Below are positions 34,759 through 46,367 of a DNA stretch of 64,000 nt, one piece after another. The position numbers were made by a program, and so were the translations under genes. The notes under the pieces are model-generated. The model was not told the origin of the DNA. It did no database searches and saw nothing but the letters and a program-made list of their open reading frames with translations. The number at the start of each line of letters is the position of its first letter. Positions within the stretch are counted from its first letter, which is position 1. The stretch is from Exophiala sp. HKRS030 (Eukaryota; Ascomycota; Eurotiomycetes; Chaetothyriales; Herpotrichiellaceae), in assembly GCA_023897205.1 (NCBI GenBank), contig JAHWDD010000004.1:4588001-4652000 (forward strand), in the 5' to 3' direction.

Positions 34759-35576
34759 TTTGGCGGTAGTAGTGCTTGCTTGTAGATCTGTGTGTATGTG
34801 TCCGTGTGTAGGGTTTTATGCGGTGGGATCGAGACTGTTTAGTATTTACAGTAAATTTTCTAGATATTATGAGTGTAGGTTTCGTCAGTAAAGGGAAGAA
34901 GAACAAAGTGATGCGTCGTCGGAGGCAGCAGAAGTTCGATATAAAACCAGGTACCAAGTTCCGAGTACGTGTGTAATATATTCCTGTGTCAATCTTTGTG
35001 TATGAATGTGCAATGCATAGGAAGACGGAATAAATAGACCGAGGGCCGACGACTATATGAGTTCCTCGTCGACGCGACAGCGGTAGTTGTAGCGAGACCT
35101 ACAGTACACAACAGAAAGGTAGAACCTCGTAGTGGCAGTGCCGGATGATTTGAATCCACCGACGGCTCTGATATCAGCCTATCAATTGGCACATCGTCGA
35201 GGGGGAAAGTGATGAAGCTGGAGTCATTTCTCTGGGGGAGAGAAAGTTGGGAAAAGTACCGAGGCTCAATTTTTAACCGAGGAGGAAGGTTTGGCGAGAG
35301 GATCTGAGTGTCGTCGTACCCGTATCCGTACTCGTATTCAATTGACATTGACATGCATGAGCAAAGAGTTACCAGCAACCAGCAACCAACAACAACCAAC
35401 TATTACCTGGGTTGTACTCCGTCATTAAAATTCCCATCGCTATGCTTGTCATTGTTCATGACTACCTAACTGAACTGACCTCAATATTACTATATATTCA
35501 TGGATCATTACCTTTCCTTGTCAATCCTTTTTACTCAATCATCTCACCACATCCACAACAGTGCAAAGTACAACCA
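34759..35576. other. Intergenic region, promoter side of the ligase gene
   Basis: Non-coding sequence between two minus-strand genes. Repeated short strings of the form CCGTACTCGTA/CGTATCCGTA occur at about 35320-35340. No gene is recognised. Confidence 0.45.
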
Positions 35577-36555
35577 TCAAGCAACCATGACATCCCCTTC
35601 CTTGACTTTATACTGATCATACAACTGCGTGGGGTCTCTTCCCAATCTCCCGGCGCTACTCCTCAACTTGCCTCTCCTCGCGTCCATCAGAGGCGAAATC
35701 CACTCATCGTCGACATTGCCACCGATCATCTTGTCTCCCTTTCTCAGATACGTCGTCGCGCCCAGCAGGGTAGGTTGGAAGTTGACGTAAATGCCCTCCC
35801 AGTGTTTCTTGTCCACCTCGAAGATTTCGTGGTTGATGCCGATGTGGTCGACCTCCTTGATTACCTTGTTCCACCAGTCCCAAGCCTCGCGGTGCACGGG
35901 ACCGTACGCGAACTTGTGAATGTCCTCGGTCGACCGCCAGTACGTGACGATCAAGTTTTCGGGTGCTCCGTTGGCGGCCTGGTTCTGCCACGACGATCCA
36001 CCGTAGTAACCGGACCCCGGGGAATTCTTCTCGAGATCCTTGATCATCTTGTTAAAGTAGCTTCCGACCGTCGTGGCTTTTGGGGTCAGAAAACCCATGG
36101 GGTGGTTCGACTTGAACCCCAACAGGAACACGACCACTTTTTCGGCCGACGATTCTTGGTGAAAGTTACCGTCTTCGTCCGGGATCTGAGGCGAGGTTCG
36201 TCCGTGGATGGACCCCTTGAGGTACGGATTCTCCTTGAGTCCGTACGTGATGGCGAGGGTGTTGACGAGACGTCCGCCCAGGATGAGGATCGAAGGCAGC
36301 ATGGCGTAGAAGCGGGGGATGATAAAGACGACGAGGGATTGTAACAGCGCTCCCGCCAGAAGCCATGTCGAGATGGAAAATGTGTTGCGGATCATCTTTT
36401 TTTGGTCACGGTCAGTATTGCGCACACATCCCAGAAATGGCAGTGTTTGGAGTGGAGGAAGTACGTACATAAAATAATGCTTCGTTCCCTGGTTGTTGGC
36501 GAAGTTGAGACTTGGGACGCTTGGTCGATCCAGGCAGTTCACTTTGAAAACCCAT
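35577..36555 (-). CDS. DUF4188-type monooxygenase-like protein, two exons
   Basis: Predicted exons 36555-36469 and 36395-35577 give 301 residues. The 73-nt intron has donor GTACGT, a CTGAC branch point and acceptor AAAAG, and the tract before the acceptor is A-rich, which is unusual. A membrane segment (TWLLAGALLQSLVVFIIP) is followed by the family blocks EKVVVFLLGFKSNHPMG, YWRSTEDIHKFAYGPVHREAWDWWNK and HIGINHEIFEV. These match the fungal DUF4188 family, a ferredoxin-like alpha/beta-barrel group annotated as monooxygenase or oxime-dehydratase-like, with no firmly known reaction. If the intron is not used, an in-frame 321-residue product from 36542 is possible, so the N-terminus is the uncertain part. 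Confidence 0.75.
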
Positions 36556-38048
36556 GTTTGCGAGATGTGGTGTTGCTTCCTGGTGAGAACGCAAGGGTAA
36601 CGTAATTCTTTTTTGCTTTTGTTGATTTATTTCTTCCTTACCACGAGAGGGTCACGGGATACAGTGTACAAGAAGAATGATTCAATTTGTGCCATGCAAC
36701 ACGAGGAAAACGACAGCATACTTATATACGCAATATGAAAGTACCCCGGTGTGGAAGTCGGCCGCAGATCATCGCTTCATCCCAACAATTACGGAGCAAT
36801 GTCGTGGAAAGACTTTAGCTGTATGAGGTTAGGAGCGCGAAGTCCTGGGCATTCTTTCTCCATGGAGGTCCTCCGTACAGATACTCGTAGATGTTCCTTA
36901 TGGCCGAAGTTCTTCTACATATGCAAGTCGACTTGTGTCGGGAGAATTTTCGCCCTGTTCAGAACTATTCGAGGGGCGATGTTGTTGCAACGTGCGTACT
37001 ACGGAGAAGTGTTTAGGGAGCGGGCGGCGGAGAGAGGCTGAGCGAGAGCTGACTGATTCGAATATGGCTGTACACTGAGTGGTCCATTGAGATCATGGCT
37101 GACTCCCTCCAGTCGGCTAAAAGACAATTCCGAATAATAGTGAGGAGGTTATGGCCGTAACTCCCCCCCGACGCTTTGGTGGCTATACTACCTCTTTTGT
37201 ACCTAGACACGTACGGACGACACCGCCTGAGGCAGGTACTTTGTTAGAACACCCGAACACTACGCCACAAATATCGACTCGACGGTCTTGCATTTGACTA
37301 GATGCCGGCTATGAACAATTGCTCCTCAGATCACGAGGCTCATCAAACCCCTACCTAGTCAGTCCTCACATTCATTCGGCCGCATGGAAGTGTCTCCTCG
37401 GATCGAATACGAGTCCTTGATCACAAGAATCTCTTCGAGTAGAACCGCAAATCAAACATCCAGTATCATCGTACTCGTACTCGTATTCCGCAAAAAGGTC
37501 TCGAACAAGTGATAGCCTTGTACCAGGGGCAGCATTGAATCCCTCCAATGTTGTTGGCCCACGTCGATCAAGGAAGATACAGTACGTGCCTGATGGAGTA
37601 GAAATGATGCAAAGGCCGCGTACTTGTACAGCAGCCCGGATCTAACCATCCGAGACATTCATTAGGTAGACTTATGAGTCTTCGTACTCTTGTAGATTTC
37701 ACATCTGGTACTCTGTTCTCCTGTACTAATTATGCTCAACTCTCTCCAGACGTGAAAACCTCGGACTCGGGCTCGTACTCGAACAAAGGTACTTCTCTTT
37801 GATTCTCATTCTTTTACGTTACTCCATACGGGTACGGTCTTTTATCATACTATGGACAGGTTTGGGATATCTTGTCTATCTGTCGTCTTTCTCTTTTTGT
37901 CGGTCTAAAAGTTCTCGCTGATGTTCTACTCAAGCCACTTTGTGGAATCAGTCCAAAAGGCAACACCAATTAACCCCTCCCTTCCCTGTCAATCATAATT
38001 CAGAGCATAAAAACTCCAGAGCGGAATGCAGTCATAATCAAAAGCAGC
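36556..38048. other. 1.5-kb gene-free gap
   Basis: No frame has recognisable motifs. The short string GTACTCGTA occurs in tandem at 37471-37484 and related strings are scattered through the gap. It must contain the DUF4188 promoter and the desaturase 3' UTR. Confidence 0.5.
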
Positions 38049-39545
38049 TCAGGTTGAGGCAGCTTTCTGGAGTTTGGCAGGTGGCAGACCCAGCCCATTT
38101 CGGTTGCGGAAGAACATGACACCAGCCTCATCGCCAGTGGTTCCCTCCAAGGGTTCAACCCACTGGCACCATCTCATCGAGTTCCACATGCTCTTGATGA
38201 ACCCAACAGGTCCACCGCGGGTGTCGCTGCGATAGTGACGGCCCATGACCTTCTTGATGGCCTCGCTGGCCTCGTCGGCATGGTAGAAAGGAATCACGCT
38301 GACATAGTGATGCAGGACGTGGGTCTCGATGATGCCGTGGAAGAGTTGACGTCCGATGAAGCCAAATTCACGGTCGATGGTTGCGGCCGCACCACGAGTG
38401 TAGGTCCAGGAAGTGGGTGTGTAGTGTGGGAGCGATGGATCGGTGTGTTGCAAGAATGTAATCGCCACTTGAGATCTTGTCAGCCTAAAATTCCATGTTC
38501 ATGCTTGCACATTTCAAAACTTACCCAACCAGTGGTTCACCCAGAGGTACGGAGCCAGGTACCACACGAAAAGGTTCGAGAATCCATACGTCTTGCCGAC
38601 CCAGAAAAGAATCGCTCCGGTGATCAAAAGACCCAGGTCGCTGAGGAGGATCAACTTGGCATCCTTTGCTTCGTACAAGGGGCTGTTGGGATCGAAATGG
38701 TTGACACCACCGCCAAAGCCATTTTGCTTGCCGACACCACGTCCTTCACGTTGGACCTCATGCTTGTTGTGACCAGTGACATTGGTCAGCAGGTACATGG
38801 GCCAGCCTCCCAATTGCTGGGAGATCAGGGTGTAGGCGGTGTTGAGAGGAGTCTCTTCGGTAAGTTCATCAAGCTGGTGAAGCAGGTAGCCTTTCCTCGT
38901 GGCCCACTCTTGCCTGGTGGATGGAACGAAGACCATATCTCGTTCCATGTGACCAGTTGCTTTGTGGTGCTTGCCGTGAGAGATCTTCCACGAGAAATAC
39001 GGCACCAACAGCGCCGAGTGACAAAACCAGCCCACAGTATCGTTCAGAACCTTGCTCTTGGAGAAGGATTGGTGACCACATTCGTGGGCCAACACCCACA
39101 AGCCAGTACCGAAGAGACCTTGCACAACGGTGTACAAAAACCAGAGACCAGCTCTCAACGGGGTCGATGGGACCGTTTCTGGCGTGACGAATCGGTTGAA
39201 GAGGTAGAAGGTGGTCGCCAGAGAGACGATGTCTCGTGCAACATAGTAGAGACCAGTGGCCGCAGACCGGTCGAAACAACGCTTGGGGATGGCATCGTGA
39301 ATGTCTTTGATGGTGTAATCTGGGATCTCGAAGGTGTTGCCATAGGTGTCAACCAGCTGCTTCTTTTCCAAGACAGGCTTCTTCTGCTCAAGGGCATCCT
39401 CCGACGCAAGAGAGGACAACGAGGTTGACGAGGGAGAGGATCTCGGACTATCGAGAGGAGAGATGTTGGTCGAGGACATGGGGGTGGATTCGGTGGTTCC
39501 CATTCGGCGCAGAGCCATCTCTGCGGGCAACGCGGTCGTTGTCAT
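38049..39545 (-). CDS. Delta-12 fatty acid desaturase, two exons
   Basis: Exons 39545-38525 and 38467-38049 give 479 residues. The join reads VNHWLVAITFLQHTDPSLPHY, the conserved block of the family. The three di-iron histidine boxes are HECGH at 154-158, HGKHH at 190-194 and HVLHH at 390-394. Two or three hydrophobic double-spanning segments lie between them, and the N-terminal 60 residues are Ser/Pro-rich and cytosolic. Family members are ER enzymes that turn oleate into linoleate in phospholipids, using cytochrome b5. An omega-3 desaturase cannot be fully excluded by eye, but the length and boxes fit the delta-12 type. The gene is well conserved and of housekeeping character. Confidence 0.92.
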
Positions 39546-41524
39546 CTTTCTGGTCAGAGTCTAGGTGACCCAGGGAAGCGTAGGACGGCAGAGGCGGGTG
39601 AAGGTGAGAGCTTGAGAATTTGTTGGGACGCAGGTGTCGTGGTCGGGAACGAACACCAGGAGAGAAGCTCTTCTAGAGGACAACCGGTCACAACGACAGG
39701 AAATCAAAGAGAGGGGGAGAGATAGACAAACAAGGTGAGCGTCGTAACAAACAACCCAGGAGTACAAGATGTAGAGAGAGGATGGGAGCTTCGACTCAAG
39801 ATAAAAATGCGGGAAGAAGTAACGGTTTAGTAGGGGCAATTGTAGTGGACAGGACTCCGATGTCAAGGGTTCAAATTTGGTACGAGTGCTAAGGAGAGAG
39901 GCATTTCTGGTGGAGGCATGTTTGGAGTACGAGTATCGTATTGGCTACAGGTACAACGACTGGGCTGATAGCAGAACTGTGGGCAGAAAAAGATTCAAAT
40001 TTTTGTGGACAGGCGAGCGACAAGAAGCTGAAGCTGCGGGCAAATCTCAACGAATTCTGAAAGAGGACCAGCACTAAATTCAGGGCAACCCTTGGCCTGG
40101 CCACTCACATTGCGCCCGGGGTTCTAGGCGGTCAGGACTGCCGAAGTTGCCCCTCACAAACCACCGAGCAGCCCCCCAAGAAGGGTTCCTTACGTGGTGC
40201 TCCTGGGGCTTCACCTTGGTCCCTTCACCCATAGTGAACCCACTACGACTGCTTAACGAAGTCCCCGACGAGATCGTGTGCACAAGGGTTCCCATGTTCA
40301 TCATTCCAACCAAACCCCGGTAATATCGTACGTACCTAGGCAAAAAAGTGGGAGGCTCGAGGTATTCTAGGTGGGGGGTCCCTGGCGGCGGGAACAGAAA
40401 ATTTTCTTCTATACCGCATCTACAGTACGAGTATGGTGATCGCCAAGGTTGTCTCATGAGTAGTCATGTCATTCATCATCATGCCCAACATCCGTCAGAC
40501 AAGTCTCCTGTCGTACAATACGAGGGCACTAAAGTATCAATTACACGGGCCAGGCCACTTTCCTCCTGCCATCGGTAGAGGGACGAGCCTTGCTTGATCC
40601 AACAAACTGAAAATATCGGTGTAGAAGACCAGAGAGGCAAATGCTATTCCTCACCATATTCGTACTCGCTTTGTTCCTCGATGTGACTCTGACTACCATG
40701 CCTTTGCGATGCTCTGGACTGAACTCTTTCTGGCCGTTCTGCCATGTCAGCATCAAACGCCGGGTGGTGTTTGCTCATATCGGCGCTTTCTTTGTGGACG
40801 GTCTTTCGAACGGACCCGCAAACTATCGCCATCGTGGAGCTCGTGGTGGTACGGGTGCCCGTCGTAGCTGGCCAAGAACAGCTCGCATCGAGTCACTGAG
40901 AGCAATCATCTCGAGCACATGCTGCTCAGAGTGTTGAAAGATGCTGAGCGAGGACGGTCGACCGAGGCTAGAAGACATGTACAGTCTTTCACATGTTGGC
41001 AGAAGAAATCTTAATCGCTAGGATCGTAGAATGCTCGTATCGCTCGATACTGTGCCGGATAAAGCTTCAGGCGAATCTACTCGTATAGCATCCTGTTAGA
41101 TTTGAGATAGGACCCAGGGGCTGTCAAGATCAATGACGATTCGTGCAGGCCGAGGGCGGTCTGTTCGTTCGAGCAAAGGGATTGTCAGGTGGATTCGGAC
41201 CTGCCACGAAAACAGTTTTGTTGGGGATTCGAGACTTGGAGGTGGGATGCGAGTGGCCCTGAGTGGCCCTGAGTGGCCCCTGGAGCTTGTCCAGATCCCG
41301 CCCTTGCCCCTGTATACGGCTAATCGATTTGCAGTCTAGATGCTCGGTTCGTGCCGCGGCCCTTGTTACTTTCAGGGATAGCGTCGCTGCGAAATGGTGC
41401 CTGTAGATCCTAGTGAGTTTATACGAGTTTGGAGGATGCTCTTCGCTGGTTGCAGACCACACAAACAAAATCTTGCTCGGTCTAATATCGATGTTCTAGA
41501 ATCCTACTCTTCATTTTCATCTTC
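39546..41524. other. 2-kb gene-free gap
   Basis: Contains the desaturase promoter and the TRS130 3' flank. Only short unrecognised frames are present. Strings related to GTACGAGTA occur at about 39928 and 40427. Confidence 0.5.
41251..41280. repeat. Three tandem 10-bp units
   Basis: The decamer GAGTGGCCCT is repeated three times head-to-tail, the last base of the third copy being C. It is a small tandem repeat in non-coding DNA downstream of TRS130. Confidence 0.9.
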
Positions 41525-44500
41525 TCATCCAAATGCTTGATGCCCTTGGCTCGATATCAGTCGCCCATTTCCGTCAGTTGGCGTGTCTCCAAAAACCTCG
41601 ACCGTCGTGCTTCGCAGATCAGGAATGATCTGAATACAACGTCCCTGCATTGGATTATGCACATCACTCGGCAGATCTGTCCACACCTCATCGCCACCGC
41701 TACTTTTGTTCTGCTTTCGACATTTGACTGTGATGGTTGGTAGGAGTGCATGTCCCATATGTTGAGGGACCAATACCACGGAAATTTGACTTGCTTTTCT
41801 GCTTAATTGCACATGGCCTTTGCGTCTTCCACCCACCAGCCATGACTCTGAGTTAGTAACTTCGAACAGCGCATCCACCACATCTTCTTTCGAATTTGAA
41901 AGATGCATAACAAGGTCCGCTAACATAGCTTGTCCCACAATTGCGGTCTGCCCCTCTGACCCGACACCGTGGATCTCCAGACACGCCATAACAAGCACGG
42001 GATGCGGTGCGATGTCAACATGCAACTTCAATTGCCTTGTTGGAGCTTCGCCGGCGAGAAATTTGATAGGCTTTGTTTGCGCGTGCCAGACTTGTAGCCA
42101 CTTCTCGACCTCGACCTTGGTGTTTGAATCAAGGGCACACAGAACAGAGGACCAATCCATATCCTCCATGTTCCAGATCTCAATCTCTTCAGTCAGGGCA
42201 GCCACTTCCAAGTCTTGTTCCGTCCATGAGGTTCGAACACGATTCCTCAGGTGTCCTGCCAAGAGTCTTGTCGTGCCATGGTGAGGGGTTTTGGAAAATT
42301 CGGAAATGAAGTTATCTTCGAGGCTGGATAGGATGAGCTCGTCAACCGCTTGGAAATCGACACACAGTGTCAGTTTCTGTGTGGCGCTGATGACGGCGGG
42401 TTCTGATGGCACAAGCCTGGTGGTCCAGCTAGCCGGCTGCTTGGGGAACACCATTTCTGGTTGGTCGAAACCGCCACTATCAACCGGACAGTATGCCTCA
42501 TTTCTTTCCAGTTGACAACGTAACAACCGCAATGGTACTAATGTTGAAGGGCTGATACTGAAACGTGAATACATACAGGCATCTCTGAAGATATCTTGGA
42601 CATTGACAGTGATTGGAAGAATCACATTGACAGACGCCGTTTCGTACAACTCAAAGGATCCTCCATCAGTCTGATAGTTGACCTCAACACGGATGACTAC
42701 CGATGGTTCGGTTTGCACCTCCATCGAGTATGGGATCTCGACTGAGCTTTCCGAATATGGCTTCAAGTCATCGATGAACGTCATAAGAGCATCGCCTTCT
42801 CGGGCTGTACGTAAAGATTCAAGCCGTTGGCCATTTCCATGAGCTTTTGCTTCGTGGATGTTAAGTCTCAGGCCCGCTGTCGCTGTTTTAAAACGCAGTC
42901 TGCACTGGCTTACGTTATTGTGGCCTGGCATAAGATTGACGAGTAGCTTCCGCGTCTCCGCCAGATGTATGACTGGTGCATGAACGATACTGACGTCCAT
43001 GGATTGCTGACAAGGGTAAACCAGGACCGGAACTGCCATGGGCTGATCAAGCAGCGGATCATCAACCGGGACGCTCTCGTCATGTTGGGTTGGTCGAAAA
43101 TGTTGTAAAAGTCTTAGCTTACCGATGCTGACTTCGAGTTCACTAGGCATATACCAACCTTGGGCCATGACAGTAGTTTGTAGCAAAAGATCTGTTCCGT
43201 CCTCTCCGATCACGACACCTTCAGATAATTTGAGAGATATGAACCGTGGTTCAACGGCCTGTGAGGCTAGCCGCAATTTGACTTCTCTAATGAGTGGAGT
43301 GGTCATAGGAGATAATGGCCGAAGACGTAATCTCAAAGCAAAGCCATCTTGGTTGACAAGATGGGTGATGACCTTTGAAACACTAGGAGCCATGAATAAG
43401 GTGGACATTGGAAGCGTCGTTGCATCAATTCTTGGTACAGTCTCAAAGAGCTGGTCCACATAACCGGCGGCATGTACGGCACTAGGTTTCCCAGTAGAGC
43501 CACCATATAAACCGCAATGCAGGCAGGCAACGAGACAGCGGCCATATTCGGTCGGCTTATCAAGGTGTCTTAGGCAGTCAGCATAAATGCGTAACAGGTG
43601 GCTGTCGGACGGTTTGTAGGTAGTCTTGGGAAGTGGTCCAAGAATGCTGTGAAGGTACCGCGCGCTTCGGCCATAGTTTCCTTGCGCATATTCTAGCTCG
43701 ACTAGGTCGATCAAGGCTTGTTGTGCAGTAGAATGACTGTTTGTGTCTGCAACTACTCGATAGGCGAGGACGGACAACATTGCGAAGAGGTCGAGAAAGG
43801 TCGACTTTGAGGATGCAGCTGCTGTCAATGTATTTGAGTCGAGACCAGCCACCGAGTCGGACTTGTCGTTGGCCAAGCCATCATCCTTTGCTTCAGAGAG
43901 CGACGCTCTTTGTGCTGTCCCGTTGGTCATGTTTGTTTTTGTGTTTGAGTCATAGTGCAATGCGGCACGTTTCATTTCTACCAACCATGGCTGTACTGCC
44001 TCCAGATTCGATACTGCACGTCTTGCCATGATAATAAGTCTAGAAATCCAAACCGCAAGCCTCTCCGCGCCAGGGCGTGAGAAGACAACCTGGCGTGTAG
44101 TAGCTTCCTCCGGGATGACAGATACCCTCTTGTGGTGAGGTCCCTGAGATCGTTCACGCGAAGGAGACCGAGAGTCGGCAGCCAACGACATTCTGTTCGA
44201 GCGATTGCGTGTTTCTTGAATTTGGGATGACTTCTTGTCCATGATTCGGAAGAGTTCGACAGAGTCAAGTGAAAGCCAACCTGTACCATATTCGACATCC
44301 AGCTCCAGAGGCGGTAGCACCTTACTGATGATTTGCATGACCGCTCGCCACTCAAACGTTGAGACGATGTTGCCTGTGACAGCACGTTGCGTAGATAACT
44401 CCTGAGCGCTGAGCCCTTCTTGACCTCCCCAGGCGCTATAAAGCTCCATCCGGAGGCTGCGGGCCGCCAGGTTGATGAACTCATTAGCACGCTCTGCAAG

Positions 44501-45763
44501 GTCCGCAAAAATGTGAAGATTGATACTGGATTTTGAACCGGGAGAGTTCTTGGACGCCTCCGACAGCGCTTGCCTTAGCAAGATGTCCATTTCGCGGGCA
44601 AACAAGTATATTCGCAGATCAAGTGCAGAGACATCATTTGTCAGAATCAGGTCTTGATAATTTCTCCTTTCGGCGTCGAACGGGAATTGCTCACGATCAA
44701 CTGTTAATATATCCCGGAGGTCAAGGGTCCTTTGGGAGGTGCCATTGCTGGTCGAATAATTTTCATCCTCAAGGGCAGCACGGAGAAGAGCTTTCGATTC
44801 TTTGGAAACGCTTAGAAGAGCACCGCTATCGTCACTATCGCCTTTCCGGAACTGATCCTGCACCAGGTTATCCAGACCAAGCGAAAGTTCATCATAGACG
44901 GCTAAAGCATCCTCAAGAAGCCCAACACTTTCGAAGCCTTTGGCCAGGCCTTCTTTCAGGACGAAGAAAGTGCAAAAGTTCCATCCTGGAAGAGTCCTCT
45001 GACCATCTCTTTCCCTTATGTCTGATTCGTACTGCGCAACTCGTGCATCGAAAGAGCGTAGTATACAAGCTTTGATACCTTCAATGAGATCCTGCCATTG
45101 CTCCTCGAGATCTGCAGGGCTCAGCGGCGTACCCTTGTCGTGTGGATTTAAGAGTCTGACTTGGGCGACACGATTGAACGCGGACTTGGACCCGCTATTG
45201 AAGTCCGCCCGTAGCTTATCAAAGATGGTGGATGAGCTCTTACCGGACCATTTCGACTTGCTGTTAACACTATCGGTGCTCTCCGTTGTGTCCAGAGATA
45301 TGTGTTTCGAGGATCGCGGTTGGCTCGCGGCCGGTGTGTTGGCCAGCACCACGTGAACTATCAGCCACTCGAAGGCGTCATGGTCCTCCTGGTTCTTGTT
45401 TGATTTCCCGTCTCCAGCAGATGTCTGCGACTTGACCCATTGGCGCACTTCTCTTCTTGCTTTCTCCTTGTACGTCTCCTTGTCATCGCAACGGAGCAGA
45501 TATAGTTTTACATAGGGTGTCTCCCTTAAACCTGGGATTTGATGCCTGCGAACATTCGAAGCCGTTCCAGTAGACTTGTCCTCTCTCGAAAGGGTAATGT
45601 TCAGGGCGGGTATAGATCGTAGTGGACGAGTGGGTGACTTCCAATGTAGATTGCGCAAAGGGCTCCGCTGGGAAATACGAGGCTCGAGGCTGTCGTAGAG
45701 GTTGTGAGGGTCGACACATTGTACAATCACCTTTGAACTCGCCGGTGACTCTTTTGCGTCCAT
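41525..45763 (-). CDS. TRS130: TRAPP-II complex subunit Trs130 (TRAPPC10)
   Basis: This intronless gene encodes 1412 residues read from the Met at 45763. An upstream in-frame Met at 45832 would add 23 residues lacking similarity. The N-terminal blocks LRNLHWKSPTRPLRSI, RRHQIPGLRETPYVKLYLLRCDDKE and the following FEWLIVHVVL are hallmarks of the Trs130/TRAPPC10 family. A long helical middle and a C-terminal beta-rich part follow, with EDIFRDACMYSR-type residues in the conserved TRAPPC10 domain. The protein is a specific subunit of TRAPP-II, the guanine-nucleotide exchange complex for Rab11/Ypt31-type GTPases at the late Golgi, important for polarised secretion in hyphae. Trs120 was considered but the N-terminal blocks fit Trs130. 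Confidence 0.88.
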   Translation of the reverse strand: MDAKESPASSKVIVQCVDPHNLYDSLEPRISQRSPLRNLHWKSPTRPLRSIPALNITLSREDKSTGTASNVRRHQIPGLRETPYVKLYLLRCDDKETYKEKARREVRQWVKSQTSAGDGKSNKNQEDHDAFEWLIVHVVLANTPAASQPRSSKHISLDTTESTDSVNSKSKWSGKSSSTIFDKLRADFNSGSKSAFNRVAQVRLLNPHDKGTPLSPADLEEQWQDLIEGIKACILRSFDARVAQYESDIRERDGQRTLPGWNFCTFFVLKEGLAKGFESVGLLEDALAVYDELSLGLDNLVQDQFRKGDSDDSGALLSVSKESKALLRAALEDENYSTSNGTSQRTLDLRDILTVDREQFPFDAERRNYQDLILTNDVSALDLRIYLFAREMDILLRQALSEASKNSPGSKSSINLHIFADLAERANEFINLAARSLRMELYSAWGGQEGLSAQELSTQRAVTGNIVSTFEWRAVMQIISKVLPPLELDVEYGTGWLSLDSVELFRIMDKKSSQIQETRNRSNRMSLAADSRSPSRERSQGPHHKRVSVIPEEATTRQVVFSRPGAERLAVWISRLIIMARRAVSNLEAVQPWLVEMKRAALHYDSNTKTNMTNGTAQRASLSEAKDDGLANDKSDSVAGLDSNTLTAAASSKSTFLDLFAMLSVLAYRVVADTNSHSTAQQALIDLVELEYAQGNYGRSARYLHSILGPLPKTTYKPSDSHLLRIYADCLRHLDKPTEYGRCLVACLHCGLYGGSTGKPSAVHAAGYVDQLFETVPRIDATTLPMSTLFMAPSVSKVITHLVNQDGFALRLRLRPLSPMTTPLIREVKLRLASQAVEPRFISLKLSEGVVIGEDGTDLLLQTTVMAQGWYMPSELEVSIGKLRLLQHFRPTQHDESVPVDDPLLDQPMAVPVLVYPCQQSMDVSIVHAPVIHLAETRKLLVNLMPGHNNVSQCRLRFKTATAGLRLNIHEAKAHGNGQRLESLRTAREGDALMTFIDDLKPYSESSVEIPYSMEVQTEPSVVIRVEVNYQTDGGSFELYETASVNVILPITVNVQDIFRDACMYSRFSISPSTLVPLRLLRCQLERNEAYCPVDSGGFDQPEMVFPKQPASWTTRLVPSEPAVISATQKLTLCVDFQAVDELILSSLEDNFISEFSKTPHHGTTRLLAGHLRNRVRTSWTEQDLEVAALTEEIEIWNMEDMDWSSVLCALDSNTKVEVEKWLQVWHAQTKPIKFLAGEAPTRQLKLHVDIAPHPVLVMACLEIHGVGSEGQTAIVGQAMLADLVMHLSNSKEDVVDALFEVTNSESWLVGGRRKGHVQLSRKASQISVVLVPQHMGHALLPTITVKCRKQNKSSGGDEVWTDLPSDVHNPMQGRCIQIIPDLRSTTVEVFGDTPTDGNGRLISSQGHQAFG

Positions 45764-46367
45764 GGTAGAGGGAGGTTGTGCGCGGGGTCGAACACAGAAT
45801 GGGACATCATCGTGCTGTCGAGGCTTGAACAACGGCTTTGTGCATGAGTTTCATAATCGAGCAGACGACGTTGCCTCGAAGGCGGCACATGCAGAGGATG
45901 GTCTTATGTACCGTGATTGTATGTCTGTCACTGTCCAGGAGATACGGCATTCCAAGGCCCGCAAACTTCGCCGTACTTTGATATGATGTCAGTGGAACAA
46001 CGGCGGATCATATGTGACCATGGGCATTGCAACCTCCAGTAAGTCAACAAGCATCGCGACTACCTCGAGTTGTGGCCTGCAATTGTGGCCTACGAGAACC
46101 AAGAGTCACATCACTAGAGAATCCATGTTTTACGACCTTCATCATCACTCTCACGACTTGCATTAACTCAGGAAGCGTTCCTTCAGGTCTTCTGCCTAGC
46201 TTTCATGAGGTATAAGTACAGACACATTTTCATTGAGCTTTCTTTGCTTCCGTGTAAACATCCTCTTCCTTCAAGCATCTAGCTTATTCCTTCACTGTAC
46301 TGTTGATCTTTCACTACAGGTGCATCAGGTGCATCTCAGTTGTTCTATAGGACTGCCTTTTGCTACC
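45764..46367. promoter_or_regulatory. Divergent promoter between TRS130 and the rvt gene
   Basis: About 600 bp separates the two start codons. A possible 5'-UTR intron of the rvt gene (GTAAAC at 46254 to CTACAG ending at 46319) precedes its ATG. No other feature is evident. Confidence 0.4.

Noticed and set aside
35140..35200. tRNA-like B-box string
   Set aside because: GATTTGAATCC resembles part of a B box but no A box, stem pairing or anticodon arm could be built around it.
35412..36344. 310-codon plus-strand frame
   Set aside because: Antisense to the DUF4188 gene; composition is Arg/Val/Asp-rich as expected for a shadow frame.
38235..39428. 397-codon plus-strand frame
   Set aside because: It is antisense to the delta-12 desaturase and has no motifs of its own; a result of codon bias in the real gene.
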